64,000 nucleotides of DNA from Phytohabitans suffuscus (GTDB taxonomy: Bacteria; Actinomycetota; Actinomycetes; Mycobacteriales; Micromonosporaceae), in the NCBI RefSeq assembly GCF_011764565.1, contig NZ_AP022871.1, forward strand, positions 8,742,320 to 8,806,319, written 5' to 3'. The notes under the pieces were generated by a model. That model was not told where the DNA came from. It searched no databases and was given only the letters and a program-made list of their open reading frames with translations. Positions 54,819 to 63,647 of the stretch are shown in pieces; positions within the stretch are counted from its first letter, which is position 1; every line of letters begins with the position of its first letter. The position numbers and the translations under genes were made by a program.

Positions 54819-57257
54819 TCAGGACGCGACGCTCCCGGTGAGGCCGCCGTGCGGCGTGATCGGCGGGCAGCGGCGCAGCAGCGCGCGGGTGTACGCGGCC
54901 GCGACCGCCGCCGCGTACGGGCGCCACAGCCGGCCCAGCCGCCGGTCGCCGTAGTCGCTGATGCCGCGCACCACCAGCCAGTCCCGCCCGCCGGCGAACG
55001 CCGACGACCCGATCCCCGAGCCCTCCATCTCGATCGCCCGCAGGTCGTACCGGCGGGCCAGCGCGTCCCGGCGGGCGCTGTTGCGCAGCGAGCGGTTGGC
55101 CGAGCCGATCAGTCCTTCGTGGACCTTCGGCAGCCCGTCGCGGTGACCGGAGGCCGCCGGGTCGGGGTGCCACACCTCCCGGGAGTCCGGCCCGTCGTGC
55201 ACCCACAGCCGGTCGGTGACCGCCTCCGGCCGGGCGAAGCCGGGCATCCGCTCCAGCAGCCGTTCCAGCTCGTCCTCCCACGGCCGCCGGCCCCGCAGCT
55301 CCGCCGCGAGCAACCCTTTGGCCCGGTGCGCCAGCAGCGCGGACGGCTGCGGAAACCCCTGCCGCAGCGTCACCCCGCCGGGCCGGTCGACCACGTGGTC
55401 GTAGTCGACGATCCCCCACGTCGCCACCACGATGTCGCCGAGCCGTACGTGCCGGTACGGGTCGCCCGGCGCCGGCACCCCGGCCGCGATGCCCACCATC
55501 AGCACCTGGTCGACCGACTCGAAGCTGCGCAGCATGTTGGCCACGGCGTTGGCGGCCCAGTTGGTGCCGGTCTCGGTGAGCAGCGTCAGCACCACCGCGT
55601 GCGGGTGGCCGTCGTGCGCGCTCGGGATGGTCCCGCACACGTACTCGGCCGGGTCGCCCGGCACCGCGCACTCCTGCCCGCCGTCGACCAGCGACGCCAT
55701 CGCGGCGAACTCCTCGGGCAGCGCGGTGACCAGACCGATCACCGGCAGGCGCGACGCGTGCGCGGCGAACCGCCCCCGGTCGAGGAGGTGCAGCGCCCGC
55801 CGGTGCGCGTTCCTCATGTACCGGACGTCGTCGGCCAGCCGCGACTGCACCCAGGCGGCGCAGGCCCGGTCGTCGGCGAACAGCCCGCCGGTCGGCGAGC
55901 CGCCCCACGGGTCGAGCGCCCGCAGCACGGCGTCCATATTGGACCTGGCGATCTCCACGGTGAGCCGCATGTCGGCGAGGCGGGTCAGCAGGACCGCCGT
56001 CTCCGCCGCGGTGGCGCGGCCGGCCAGGGCCCCGCGCAGCGACGCCTCGGCGGCCTCCCGGACGCGCAGCTGGTAGCGGACCTTGGCGGCGTCGAGCAGG
56101 TACCGGGGCAGCGGCGCCATCTCCGCCTCGCCACGCCACCACGCGAGGTCGCTCAGCTCCCGTTCCCGCTCGGGCGTGCCGAGCGCGAGGATCCGGCGCT
56201 CCGGCCGCGCGTGCTCGCCGAACGGCGGCAGCTCCCACAGCACGCACCCGTCCACGAGCACCCCGCCGTTCCACAGTGTCCCGCCGTCCGGGGTCAGCCC
56301 CGCGGCCAGCTCCGCGGCCACCTCGACCGGCGGCCGCGCCGGCGGCCCGCCGCGCCGTCCGGCCGGCTGGAAACCGACGTAGAGCCGCACCACGCCGATC
56401 AGCTCGTCGGTGCCGCCCGCGGCGACCGCGTCCCACTGCCGCTCCCACTGCGCCCAGGTGCGCGGCGGGGCGCCGGGGTCGGCCAGCCAACCGATCGAGA
56501 GGTTGAGCACGTCGTGCTCGCGGCGCAGGACGACCTGCACCCGCCGGTCCGCGCGCTGCTGGGCCGCGACCACCGGACCCACGGCGAGCCGGGCGCACTC
56601 CGCGGGCAGGTCGGTCGGGCCGCCGTCGATCGCGTCGCTGGCGCGCAGCAGCGTCCGGGCCGCCGTCCACATGCGGCGGATCTGCCGGTACGCGGGATCC
56701 CGCCCCGGCCCGTCCAACGGCGCGAACGCGTGCACGACGAGCTCCTGGCGGACCGCCGCGTCGGTCGCCCGCGGCGGCGCGAGCCCGGCCGCGCCCGCGC
56801 CGGAGGCCGCCGGGCGGCGCCGGGCCGACGGGCTGAGCGTGAGCCGGTGCACGAGCAGGTTGGCCCGCAGCGGCGGCGACCCGGGCGCCGGACCGGGACG
56901 CGCGGCGGGCGCGTCCGGCGGCGTGAGCGTGACCGGGTTGAGCGCCTGCAGCGCGGATGTCGCGTCCGCGTACACCTTCGGCAGCCACCGCGCGACGAAG
57001 CGGCTATTCGCGCGTTCTCCGCGCAAACGCCGGAACCGCGCCGCGGCCTTGTCATTGCCCGGAGTCACCGGCCGGACCGACCGTTCCGAACGACCACTCG
57101 GCGGGAATCCAGGAAATGCAACTTGCATGGTCGCAGCCGGAACCGATCGGGTTTTCGGCGGATTCTCCAGCCAGTTCCGCGCGTGATAACCGCAGGTCGG
57201 GCACGGCGGCGCTAACGGATGTGCGCGCGCCGGGCCCGCGTTATCGCTCAGCATCAT
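54819..57257 (-). CDS. CATRA-type N-terminal domain fused to nucleoside phosphorylase domain
   Basis: Longest frame 812 residues. Residues about 171-500 start ELVVHAFAPLDGPGRDPAYR, then QVVLRREHDVLNLSIGWLAD and TWAQWERQWDAVAAGGTDEL: the pattern I associate with CATRA (caspase/TPR-repeat-associated) conflict proteins. A helical region follows (LRGALAGRATAAETAVLLTR, MRNAHRRALHLLDRGR). Residues about 504-795 are an MTA/SAH-nucleosidase-like phosphorylase: PVIGLVTALPEEFAAMASLV, VLMVGIAAGVPAPGDPYRHV, AIEMEGSGIGSSAFAGGRDW, LVVRGISDYGDRRLGRLWRP. Such phosphorylases occur as sensors or effectors in conflict systems. Starts at 57257, 57128 or a GTG near 56980 are possible; codon bias is convincing only below about 57000. 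Confidence 0.72.
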   Translation of the reverse strand: MMLSDNAGPARAHPLAPPCPTCGYHARNWLENPPKTRSVPAATMQVAFPGFPPSGRSERSVRPVTPGNDKAAARFRRLRGERANSRFVARWLPKVYADATSALQALNPVTLTPPDAPAARPGPAPGSPPLRANLLVHRLTLSPSARRRPAASGAGAAGLAPPRATDAAVRQELVVHAFAPLDGPGRDPAYRQIRRMWTAARTLLRASDAIDGGPTDLPAECARLAVGPVVAAQQRADRRVQVVLRREHDVLNLSIGWLADPGAPPRTWAQWERQWDAVAAGGTDELIGVVRLYVGFQPAGRRGGPPARPPVEVAAELAAGLTPDGGTLWNGGVLVDGCVLWELPPFGEHARPERRILALGTPERERELSDLAWWRGEAEMAPLPRYLLDAAKVRYQLRVREAAEASLRGALAGRATAAETAVLLTRLADMRLTVEIARSNMDAVLRALDPWGGSPTGGLFADDRACAAWVQSRLADDVRYMRNAHRRALHLLDRGRFAAHASRLPVIGLVTALPEEFAAMASLVDGGQECAVPGDPAEYVCGTIPSAHDGHPHAVVLTLLTETGTNWAANAVANMLRSFESVDQVLMVGIAAGVPAPGDPYRHVRLGDIVVATWGIVDYDHVVDRPGGVTLRQGFPQPSALLAHRAKGLLAAELRGRRPWEDELERLLERMPGFARPEAVTDRLWVHDGPDSREVWHPDPAASGHRDGLPKVHEGLIGSANRSLRNSARRDALARRYDLRAIEMEGSGIGSSAFAGGRDWLVVRGISDYGDRRLGRLWRPYAAAVAAAYTRALLRRCPPITPHGGLTGSVAS

Positions 57258-57428
57258 CGGGGGTTCCCTGCATCACTGACTCCCTGCCTCCAGACATCCC
57301 TCTGATTGCGATGGTGTGCCATGTACGCACGTCGAGATCAGTTTCTGCCGGTGGTGTTCAAAGGTTTACAGGGTGTTCCTGAGTCCGCTCCGGTATGGAA
57401 TGCTGTCCCTGCCAGAAATTGACGCTAG

Positions 57429-60313
57429 TTGGCAGCTGACAGCCAAGCCGACGCGCGATATGTGGACCCGGGAGCGTGGCGAGTGGCGCGTGACCTCGTC
57501 GCCGAGTTGCAGCGACTGCACCGCGCCGCCGGCCGCCCCTCGTACCGCCGGATCAGCACCGAGATCCGCCGGCGGAACCACATGCCCGACACCGTCAGCC
57601 ACGAGACGGTCAGCGCCATCCTCCGCGGCGACGGCCTGACCCGGTGGTCCAAAGTGGAGTGTGTGGTGCGCTACCTGGCGACCATGGCCGTGCACCGCCC
57701 CGACGAGGACGAGGAGGTGCGCCGCTTCCACGCGCTCTGGCTGGCCGCCTTCGACCGCGTCGCGCCGGTCGCCGCCGCGCCGGCCGGGCCCCCGCGCCGC
57801 CGCCACCCGCGCCGCACCCGGCCGAGCCGCCCGAGGTCGCGCCGCCGCGCGCCGGCATCGCGCCCGTGGGCCCGGCCCCGCTGCGCAACACCGGCTTCAC
57901 CGGCCGCGACGACCTGCTGGGCATGGTCCGGACCGGGCTGGTGGGCGAGCCCTGGCGGCCGCTGATCCTGTACGGCCTGGGCGGCGTGGGCAAGACCCAG
58001 CTCGCGGTCGAGTACTCGCACCGGTACGCGGACGAGTACGACCTGGTGTGGTGGATCGCCGCCGAGGACCGCTCGCAGGCGACCGCGTCGCTGGCCGCGC
58101 TCGGCGAGCGGCGGGAGTGGCCGCTCAGCCTCGACATGGCCCAGACCGTGACCACGGTGCTGAGCCGGCTGGAGCGCGGCGGCGTGCGGTGGCTGGTCGT
58201 CTTCGACAACGCCGGCGCCCCGGAGGACCTCGCCTCCCTCGTCCCCTCCGTCGGCGGCCACGTCATCGTCACCACCCGCGACGCCGCCTGGCTCGTCGAG
58301 GGCCGGCCGGTCGAGGTGGAGGTGTTCGCCCGCCACGAGAGCATCGAGCTGCTGCGCGCGCGGGGCCGCGACATCGGCTTCGACGAGGCGGACCGGCTCG
58401 CCGAGCACCTGGGCGACCTGCCGCTGGCGCTGGAGCAGGTGGCCGCGATGCAGTCCGTCACCCGCACGCCGGCGCGGGAGTACCTGCGCGAGCTCGAGGA
58501 ACGCGCGGTCCGCCTGCTCGCCGCGGTGCGGCCCGGCGACTACCAGGCGACGGTGGCCACCGCGTTCGCCGTCGCCGCCGAGCGGGTCCGGGCCGAGTCG
58601 CTGGCCGCCGGGCAGCTGCTGGAGCTGTTGTCCTGCCTCGGTTCCGAGCCGATCTCGCTCGCCCTGCTGCGCCGCGCCGGCGGCCAGGTCGCCCCGCCGT
58701 TGGGCCGGCTGCTGGACCGGCCGGACCTGCTGGACGAGGCGGTCTGGCTGCTGCGGCGGTACGGGCTGATCAAGGTGCTCGACGGCGGGCAGGCCCTGCA
58801 CGTGCACCGGCTGGTGCAGGCGATCGTCCGCGACACGCTGCCCGCACCGGCGCGCGACGGCGCGTTCGACAACGCCCGCCGGCTGCTGACCACGGCCAAC
58901 CCGGGCAACCCGTCGGAGCCGCTGACCTGGGACATGCACGCCCAGATCGGCCCGCACCTGCGCCCGGCTCGGGTGCTGGAGGCCGCCGACTCCGCCGCCC
59001 GCCAGCTCGTCGTCGACCACGCCATGTACCTCAACGAGATCGGCGACTACGACGGCAGCCGCCGGCTCAGCCACGACGCCTGGACCGCGTGGCGGCAGCA
59101 GGCCAACCCGGACGGCGTGCGCGTCTTCATCTGCCTGCGCCGGCTGGTCGCCGCCCTCCAGGCCCTGGGCCGGTACGCCGAGGCCGGAACCCTGGTCGAC
59201 GAGGCGTGGAGCGGCCTGCAGACCCATCCCGACTACGGGCCGGACCACCCGACGACGCTGGAGATCGCCGACACGCAGGCGGTGCTGCACCGGGTCTTCG
59301 GCCGGTACGGCGAGGCGCTGCGGCTCGACCTGGACCGGGTGGAGCGCTACCGGCGCATCCGCGGCGACGACCACCGCGACACGATCCTCGCCCGGAACAA
59401 CCTCGGCGCCAGCCTGCGCGCGGTCGGCGACTTCCGGGCGGCCTACGACATCGACGCCGCGCTGGCCGAGTCGCGCGGGCAGGACCTCGGTCCGGACGAC
59501 CAGCGCACCCTGCTGTCGGTCTCCAACCTGGCCCGCGACCTGTACGGCCTCGGCGACTACGCGCGGGCGCTGGAGCTGCAGCAGTCCAGCTGGCACGCCT
59601 ACCGGGTCCGGCTCGGCGACCGGCACCCGCTGGTGCTCAACGCCCTGCGCACGATCGTGCTGTGCCTGCGCAAGAGCGGCCGGGTCGGCGCCGCGCTGGA
59701 GGAGGCCCGCCGGCTCTACCTGGTCAGCCAGGGACACGTCGGCCCCGACCACGAGCTCAGCCTCGCGGCGATGATGACGTACGCCAACACGCTCTGCGCC
59801 GCGGGCGAGGTGAGCCGGGCGTGGAACGTGGCCATGGACGCGATGGACCGCTACCGGCGCCAGTTCGGCGAGAAGAACCCGCTGACCCTCGCCGCGGCCG
59901 CCAACCAGGCCATCATCCTGCGCGCGATGGGCGAACGCCGCCGCGCGCGCCAGGTGGGCGAGAGAAGCTTCTACATCCTGCGCCGGGCGCTCGGCGAGGA
60001 CCACCCGTACACGATCGCGGCCGCGATCGGCGTGGGCAACGACCTCGCGCTCGCGCACGAGGACGACATCGCCCGGCGCGTGCTCACGCAGGCGCTGCGG
60101 GACGCCCGGCGGGTGCGCGGCCAGCACCATCCGGAGACGCTGATCTGTGCCGTCAACCTCGGCCTGCTGCAGCCGGCGGAGGACCCGCCCGCCGGCCTGC
60201 TGGCCGCCAGCATCGACCAGCTCCGGCACGTGCTCGGCCCGGAACACCCGCTCGTCGTGGCCGCCGTCGAGGGGCGGCCCGGGGAATGCGACATCGAGCC
60301 CCCGCCCGTCTGA
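57429..60313 (+). CDS. fxsT: FxSxx-COOH-system NB-ARC/TPR protein (FxsT-like), one frameshift
   Basis: The frame opens at TTG 57429 (GTG 57462 is an alternative), directly after an in-frame TAG. The N-terminal about 100 residues form a helix-turn-helix-like domain (ELQRLHRAAGRPSYRRISTE, VSHETVSAILRGDGLTRWSK). After a Pro/Ala linker the frame breaks near 57790, where one base in GGGCCCCC restores it. Then an NB-ARC NTPase: NTGFTGRDDLLGMVRTGLVG, Walker A LYGLGGVGKTQLAVEYSHRY, Walker B WLVVFDNAGAPEDL, VIVTTRDAAW, and LGDLPLALEQVAAM (GLPLA). About ten TPRs follow (e.g. ILARNNLGASLRAVGDFRAA, SNLARDLYGLGDYARALELQ). The C-terminus GECDIEPPPV is a signature of this family. STAND-like sensor or scaffold; about 961 residues. 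Upstream of the maturase gene with a 65-bp gap. Confidence 0.85.
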
Positions 60314-60341
60314 CGTCCCACCCGTTCGGGAGGATTACGTT

Positions 60342-60383
60342 ATGAATTTTCGGTTTGATCCACCACTCGCGACGGAGGTGTGA
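60342..60383 (+). CDS. 13-residue ORF (leader peptide or minimal precursor candidate)
   Basis: ATG 60342 is preceded by GGGAGGA at 60328-60334, among the best ribosome binding sites in the window, with 7-bp spacing. It encodes MNFRFDPPLATEV and its stop overlaps the GTG codons of the radical SAM gene. Base composition is AT-richer than the surroundings. It might be a translational coupler for the maturase, or a tiny substrate; a remnant is also possible. Only the sequence signals support it. Confidence 0.4.
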   Translation: MNFRFDPPLATEV

Positions 60384-60385
60384 CC

Positions 60386-61630
60386 GTGGCCGCCGGTACG
60401 ACGCTGGGCTCGCCAGCGGTCCGCACACCGGCTGCCTGGCCGGACGAGTCGCTGGATCTGCCGGCGTTGCGCGGCGACGGCTGGTCCGCGACGCCTTTCC
60501 GCGACGTCGTGCTGAAGGTTCACCAGCGCTGCAACCTCGCGTGCGACTACTGCTACGTCTACACGATGGCCGACCAGTCCTGGCGGGGCCGGCCGGCGGT
60601 CATCGAGCCGGCGACCTGGCGGGCCGCGGCCGGCCGGATGGTCGAGCACGCCGTGGCCCACGAGCTGCCCTCGATGCGCCTCGTGCTGCACGGCGGCGAG
60701 CCGCTGCTCGCCGGCCTCGATCGACTGTCCTCATTGGTCGGTGATTTCCGCGCCGCGTTCGACGGTGTATGCCGGCTCGACCTGAGGATCCAGACCAACG
60801 GCGTGCTGCTCGACGCCGCGGCCCTGCGCGGCCTGCGCCGGCTGGGCGTCTCGGTCGGCGTGAGCCTGGACGGCACGCCCGAGGGCAACGACCGGCACCG
60901 GCGCTACGCCGACGGGCGCGGCAGCTTCGCGGCGGTCGACCGGGCGCTGCGGCTGCTGGGCGCGGCGGAGCACCGGTCGGCGTTCGCCGGCGTGCTCTGC
61001 ACGGTCGACCCCGCCACCGACCCGGTCGCCTGCTACGAGGCCCTGCTCGGGTACCAGCCGCCGATGATCGATTTCCTGCTGCCACACGCGAACTGGTCCG
61101 AGCCACCGGTCCGCTCCGCCGGCGCGGACTCCACACCGCACGGCGACTGGCTGGTGGCGGTCTTCGACCGCTGGTACGACGCGCCGCGGCAGGAGACCGG
61201 CGTGCGCCTCTTCGAAGACGTCATGGCGCTCGTCCTGGGCGGCACCGGCCGGTCCGAGCAGGTCGGGCTCAGCCCGGTGGCGGTCGTGGTGGTGGAGACC
61301 GACGGCGCGATCGAGCTCGTCGACTCGCTCAAGTCGACGTATCCCGGCGCTTGCGCCACCGGTTTGACGGTTCTCGCCGATACACTCGACTCCGCACTCG
61401 CACACCCCGGCGTCGTGGCTCGCCAGATCGGCCGCCGCGCGCTCTGCGACACCTGCCAGACCTGTCCGGTGCACAGGATCTGCGGCGGCGGTCACTACGC
61501 CCACCGGTTCCGCGCCGGCACCGGGTTCCGCAACCCCACCGTCTACTGTGCCGACATGCTCCGGCTCATCCGGCACGTCATCCGACGCGTCGCGCGTGAC
61601 CTGGACGCCCGCCTGAGGAACGCGACATGA
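60386..61630 (+). CDS. fxsB: FxsB-family radical SAM/SPASM peptide maturase
   Basis: About 414 residues from GTG 60386 (GGAGG seven bases upstream; a GTG at 60380 is also in frame). The radical SAM motif C-x3-C-x2-C is in VLKVHQRCNLACDYCYVYTM, followed by LVLHGGEPLLAG (GGE), RIQTNGVLLDAAALRGL and VGVSLDGTPEGNDRHRRYAD. The C-terminal SPASM/twitch cysteines are in ALCDTCQTCPVHRICGGGHY with AHRF and VYCADMLRLI, the FxsB hallmark. FxsB-type enzymes use SAM-derived radicals and auxiliary Fe-S clusters to form C-C cyclophane crosslinks from aromatic side chains in a short precursor peptide. The ATGA overlap with the next gene indicates tight coupling. Confidence 0.93.
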   Translation: MAAGTTLGSPAVRTPAAWPDESLDLPALRGDGWSATPFRDVVLKVHQRCNLACDYCYVYTMADQSWRGRPAVIEPATWRAAAGRMVEHAVAHELPSMRLVLHGGEPLLAGLDRLSSLVGDFRAAFDGVCRLDLRIQTNGVLLDAAALRGLRRLGVSVGVSLDGTPEGNDRHRRYADGRGSFAAVDRALRLLGAAEHRSAFAGVLCTVDPATDPVACYEALLGYQPPMIDFLLPHANWSEPPVRSAGADSTPHGDWLVAVFDRWYDAPRQETGVRLFEDVMALVLGGTGRSEQVGLSPVAVVVVETDGAIELVDSLKSTYPGACATGLTVLADTLDSALAHPGVVARQIGRRALCDTCQTCPVHRICGGGHYAHRFRAGTGFRNPTVYCADMLRLIRHVIRRVARDLDARLRNAT

Positions 61631-62931
61631 CCGAGTACCACCAGCTACCGCCCGACCGCTTCGCGGGCCTCGCCTCCGGGCTCGGCGGGCCAGCCGCGGT
61701 CCGGCAGCTCGAGAGCGTCCAGCACAGCAAGCACCTGCTGCTGCTGCGCTACCTGGTCGAGCGGTGGGGCGACGACCGGTCGTGCGGTCCCGCCGTCGAC
61801 GTGCTGTCACAGGCCGCGCGGCGAGACCCGCGCGCGGTCGCCGACCTGCTCACCGACCCCATGGTCGGCGAGTGGGCGGTGAAGACGGCCCGCCGGCTCG
61901 CCACCGGCACCGGCGACAGCGCCTTTCCCGCCTCCGCCGACCTCGCCCAGGTCGGGGCGCTGGCGGCCGCCGCCGCGCTCCGCACCGGCCTGCCCGCCGA
62001 GGTGCGGACCCATACCCTGTCCGGAGCCGTCACGCTGCCCACCTTCGGCGCCGCGGTGCTGGGCTCGGACGGTCCCGCCGTCGTCACGATCGCCCACAGT
62101 GGATCGACGGTGACCGGCGGGTCGGCACGGGTCGCGGTCTCCGCCGACGACCCTGGCTGGCTGCCCCTGCGCCGGCTCGTCGCCGGCCACGGCGATCCGC
62201 CCGGTGCGCTGACCGTCGAGGACGGCAACCCGTACCGCGACTCCTACCACGCGCCCGCCGCGGGCCGGCTGACCGCCGAGGAGATCCACGACTGGCAGGG
62301 GCGCTTCGCCGAGGCGTGGTGGCTTCTCACCACGTACGTGCCCGAGCGCGCCGCCGAGCTCTCCGCCGGGCTGCGCTCGGTCGTCCCACTGGTCACAGAG
62401 GACGATGGCGTGGCCCGCAGCGCGACGTCACGCGACACGTTCGGCACGCTCGGGCTCACCCGGCCCCGGTCCGCCGGCGAGCTGGTGGTCACTTTGGTGC
62501 ACGAGTTCCAGCACTCCAAGCTGAGCGTGCTGCTCGACCTCGACCCGCTCTACCGGCCCGGCGGAGCCGAGCGGCACTTCGCGCCGTGGCGCGCGGACGC
62601 ACGGCCGACGGGCGGGCTGTTCCAGGGCGTCTACGCCTTCCTGGGCGTCGCGGACACCTGGCGCGGACTGCGTTCGGCGCCCGGCCACGAGCAGGCGGCC
62701 ACCGAGGAGTTCGCCTTCGCCCGGGACCAGGTGGCGGCCGGCCTGACCGCGCTCGAAGGTTCGAAAGAGCTCACCGCGAAAGGACGGGAGTTCGCCGCGG
62801 GGCTGCGCCAAGCGGTGGATCGGCTGCGGGCGGAGCCGGTGCCGCGACCGGCGACGGACAGGGCGGCCGAGCTGATGCGCCGGCGGCGAGAAGCGTGGCG
62901 CCGGCACAACCCCGACGCGCCGGACCGGTGA
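61627..62931 (+). CDS. HExxH-motif peptide hydroxylase of the FxsB cluster
   Basis: 434 residues; ATG overlaps the maturase TGA. The N-terminus (MTEYHQLPPDRFAGLASGLG, QHSKHLLLLRYLVERWGDD) is typical of the HEXXH proteins always linked to FxsB. The metal motif is VVTLVHEFQHSKLSVLLDLD (HEFQH), and PLYRPGGAERHFAPWRADAR plus GLFQGVYAFLGVADTWR follow. These were first called HEXXH putative peptidases; recent work, as I recall, assigns them as Fe/2-oxoglutarate-dependent peptide beta-hydroxylases. It should modify the precursor peptides encoded next. No membrane segments. Confidence 0.88.
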   Translation: MTEYHQLPPDRFAGLASGLGGPAAVRQLESVQHSKHLLLLRYLVERWGDDRSCGPAVDVLSQAARRDPRAVADLLTDPMVGEWAVKTARRLATGTGDSAFPASADLAQVGALAAAAALRTGLPAEVRTHTLSGAVTLPTFGAAVLGSDGPAVVTIAHSGSTVTGGSARVAVSADDPGWLPLRRLVAGHGDPPGALTVEDGNPYRDSYHAPAAGRLTAEEIHDWQGRFAEAWWLLTTYVPERAAELSAGLRSVVPLVTEDDGVARSATSRDTFGTLGLTRPRSAGELVVTLVHEFQHSKLSVLLDLDPLYRPGGAERHFAPWRADARPTGGLFQGVYAFLGVADTWRGLRSAPGHEQAATEEFAFARDQVAAGLTALEGSKELTAKGREFAAGLRQAVDRLRAEPVPRPATDRAAELMRRRREAWRRHNPDAPDR

Positions 62932-62982
62932 TGGTGGGTGTCGCGCCCGCGTGGCGCGTCGCCACCAGAGGTTGGTTTGGCC

Positions 62983-63021
62983 TAGCATCGCTGAAGCGAC
63001 GCATAGCATCGTTGAAGCGAC
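62983..63021. promoter_or_regulatory. Twin palindromic direct repeats upstream of the first precursor gene
   Basis: TAGCATCGCTGAAGCGAC (62983-63000) and TAGCATCGTTGAAGCGAC (63004-63021) are 21 bp apart, two DNA turns, differing at one base. Each contains an inverted repeat TCGCT-GA-AGCGA (one mismatch in the second). They lie 49 bp before the precursor ATG, so they are a likely operator for a dimeric regulator, possibly the HTH domain of the FxsT-like protein. Confidence 0.6.
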
Positions 63022-63069
63022 ACTCATCCTGATTCGAGACTCCGGCGAGAGCAGGGAGGCGCGGTAGGC

Positions 63070-63252
63070 ATGGACGAGGCGCAGTCTCGCGTGTGGCATG
63101 AGATGCAACCGCCGGCCATCGACGTCACACAGTCGTCGATCAGGTCCGTGCTTCTCGAAGAAGACACCACATTGGCGAACGCGGTGCGTCGCCTGCTCGA
63201 CGACATCGCCGTGCCCGGCGAAAGCTACGCGGCACACAGCAGCACCCCCTGA
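63070..63252 (+). CDS. RiPP precursor peptide 1 (YAAH core)
   Basis: 60 residues from ATG 63070 (GGGAGG about ten bases upstream). The leader is acidic and helical (MDEAQSRVWHEMQPPAIDVT, SVLLEEDTTLANAVRRLLDD) and the C-terminal core is IAVPGESYAAHSSTP. Its size, position after the maturase and hydroxylase, and similarity to the second peptide identify it as a substrate. It lacks the classical FxSxx C-terminus; the conserved core is PGE-x-YAAH-x-x-T. Tyr and His are the candidate cyclophane aromatics. Confidence 0.8.
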   Translation: MDEAQSRVWHEMQPPAIDVTQSSIRSVLLEEDTTLANAVRRLLDDIAVPGESYAAHSSTP

Positions 63253-63309
63253 GCGGGGCGGCGCCGCCGCCGCGCAGAAACCGCCCGAAGCTTGGGCGCG
63301 TCATCGAGA

Positions 63310-63323
63310 CCGGACAAGTCCGG
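63310..63323. promoter_or_regulatory. Inverted repeat between the two precursor genes
   Basis: CCGGAC-AA-GTCCGG is a perfect 14-bp inverted repeat, followed by GCGGTTTAAGG. It may be an operator or a weak transcript hairpin separating the two precursors. Confidence 0.4.
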
Positions 63324-63414
63324 GCGGTTTAAGGTGTCCGCGAGTTGCTCGACCCATCGCCGACCGAGCCATCACGCGACCGACGTGATGCGCGCCTTGC
63401 TGCCAGGGGGACAC

Positions 63415-63600
63415 GTGCCGGACAACGCAGACTTCCAGCGGGACGACGAGCTGGCGGCGATCCCCGACCTCAGCACGCGCAGCCTCGACGGGGTCCTCAG
63501 CGACGGCGACTCGGTGCTGGACCGCGCCGTGCTGCGCCTGCTGCACAACCTGGACCAGCCCGGGGAGCACTACGCCGCGCACGGCAACACCCTGGAGTAG
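63415..63600 (+). CDS. RiPP precursor peptide 2 (YAAH core)
   Basis: 61 residues from GTG 63415, with CAGGGGG just upstream. Sequence pieces: MPDNADFQRDDELAAIPDLS, LDGVLSDGDSVLDRAVLRLL, HNLDQPGEHYAAHGNTLE. It aligns with precursor 1 over about 45 residues without large gaps: AI near the start, S-x-(+)-x-VL, L-x-x-AV-x-RLL in the leader, and PGE-x-YAAH-x-x-T in the core. The longer upstream frame from 63292 lacks a ribosome binding site. Both peptides probably serve the same maturase. Confidence 0.8.
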   Translation: MPDNADFQRDDELAAIPDLSTRSLDGVLSDGDSVLDRAVLRLLHNLDQPGEHYAAHGNTLE

Positions 63601-63647
63601 CCCGCCGGCGTCCGGCGGCTGTGTGGGGACCCGGCTGTGAGGGCCGG

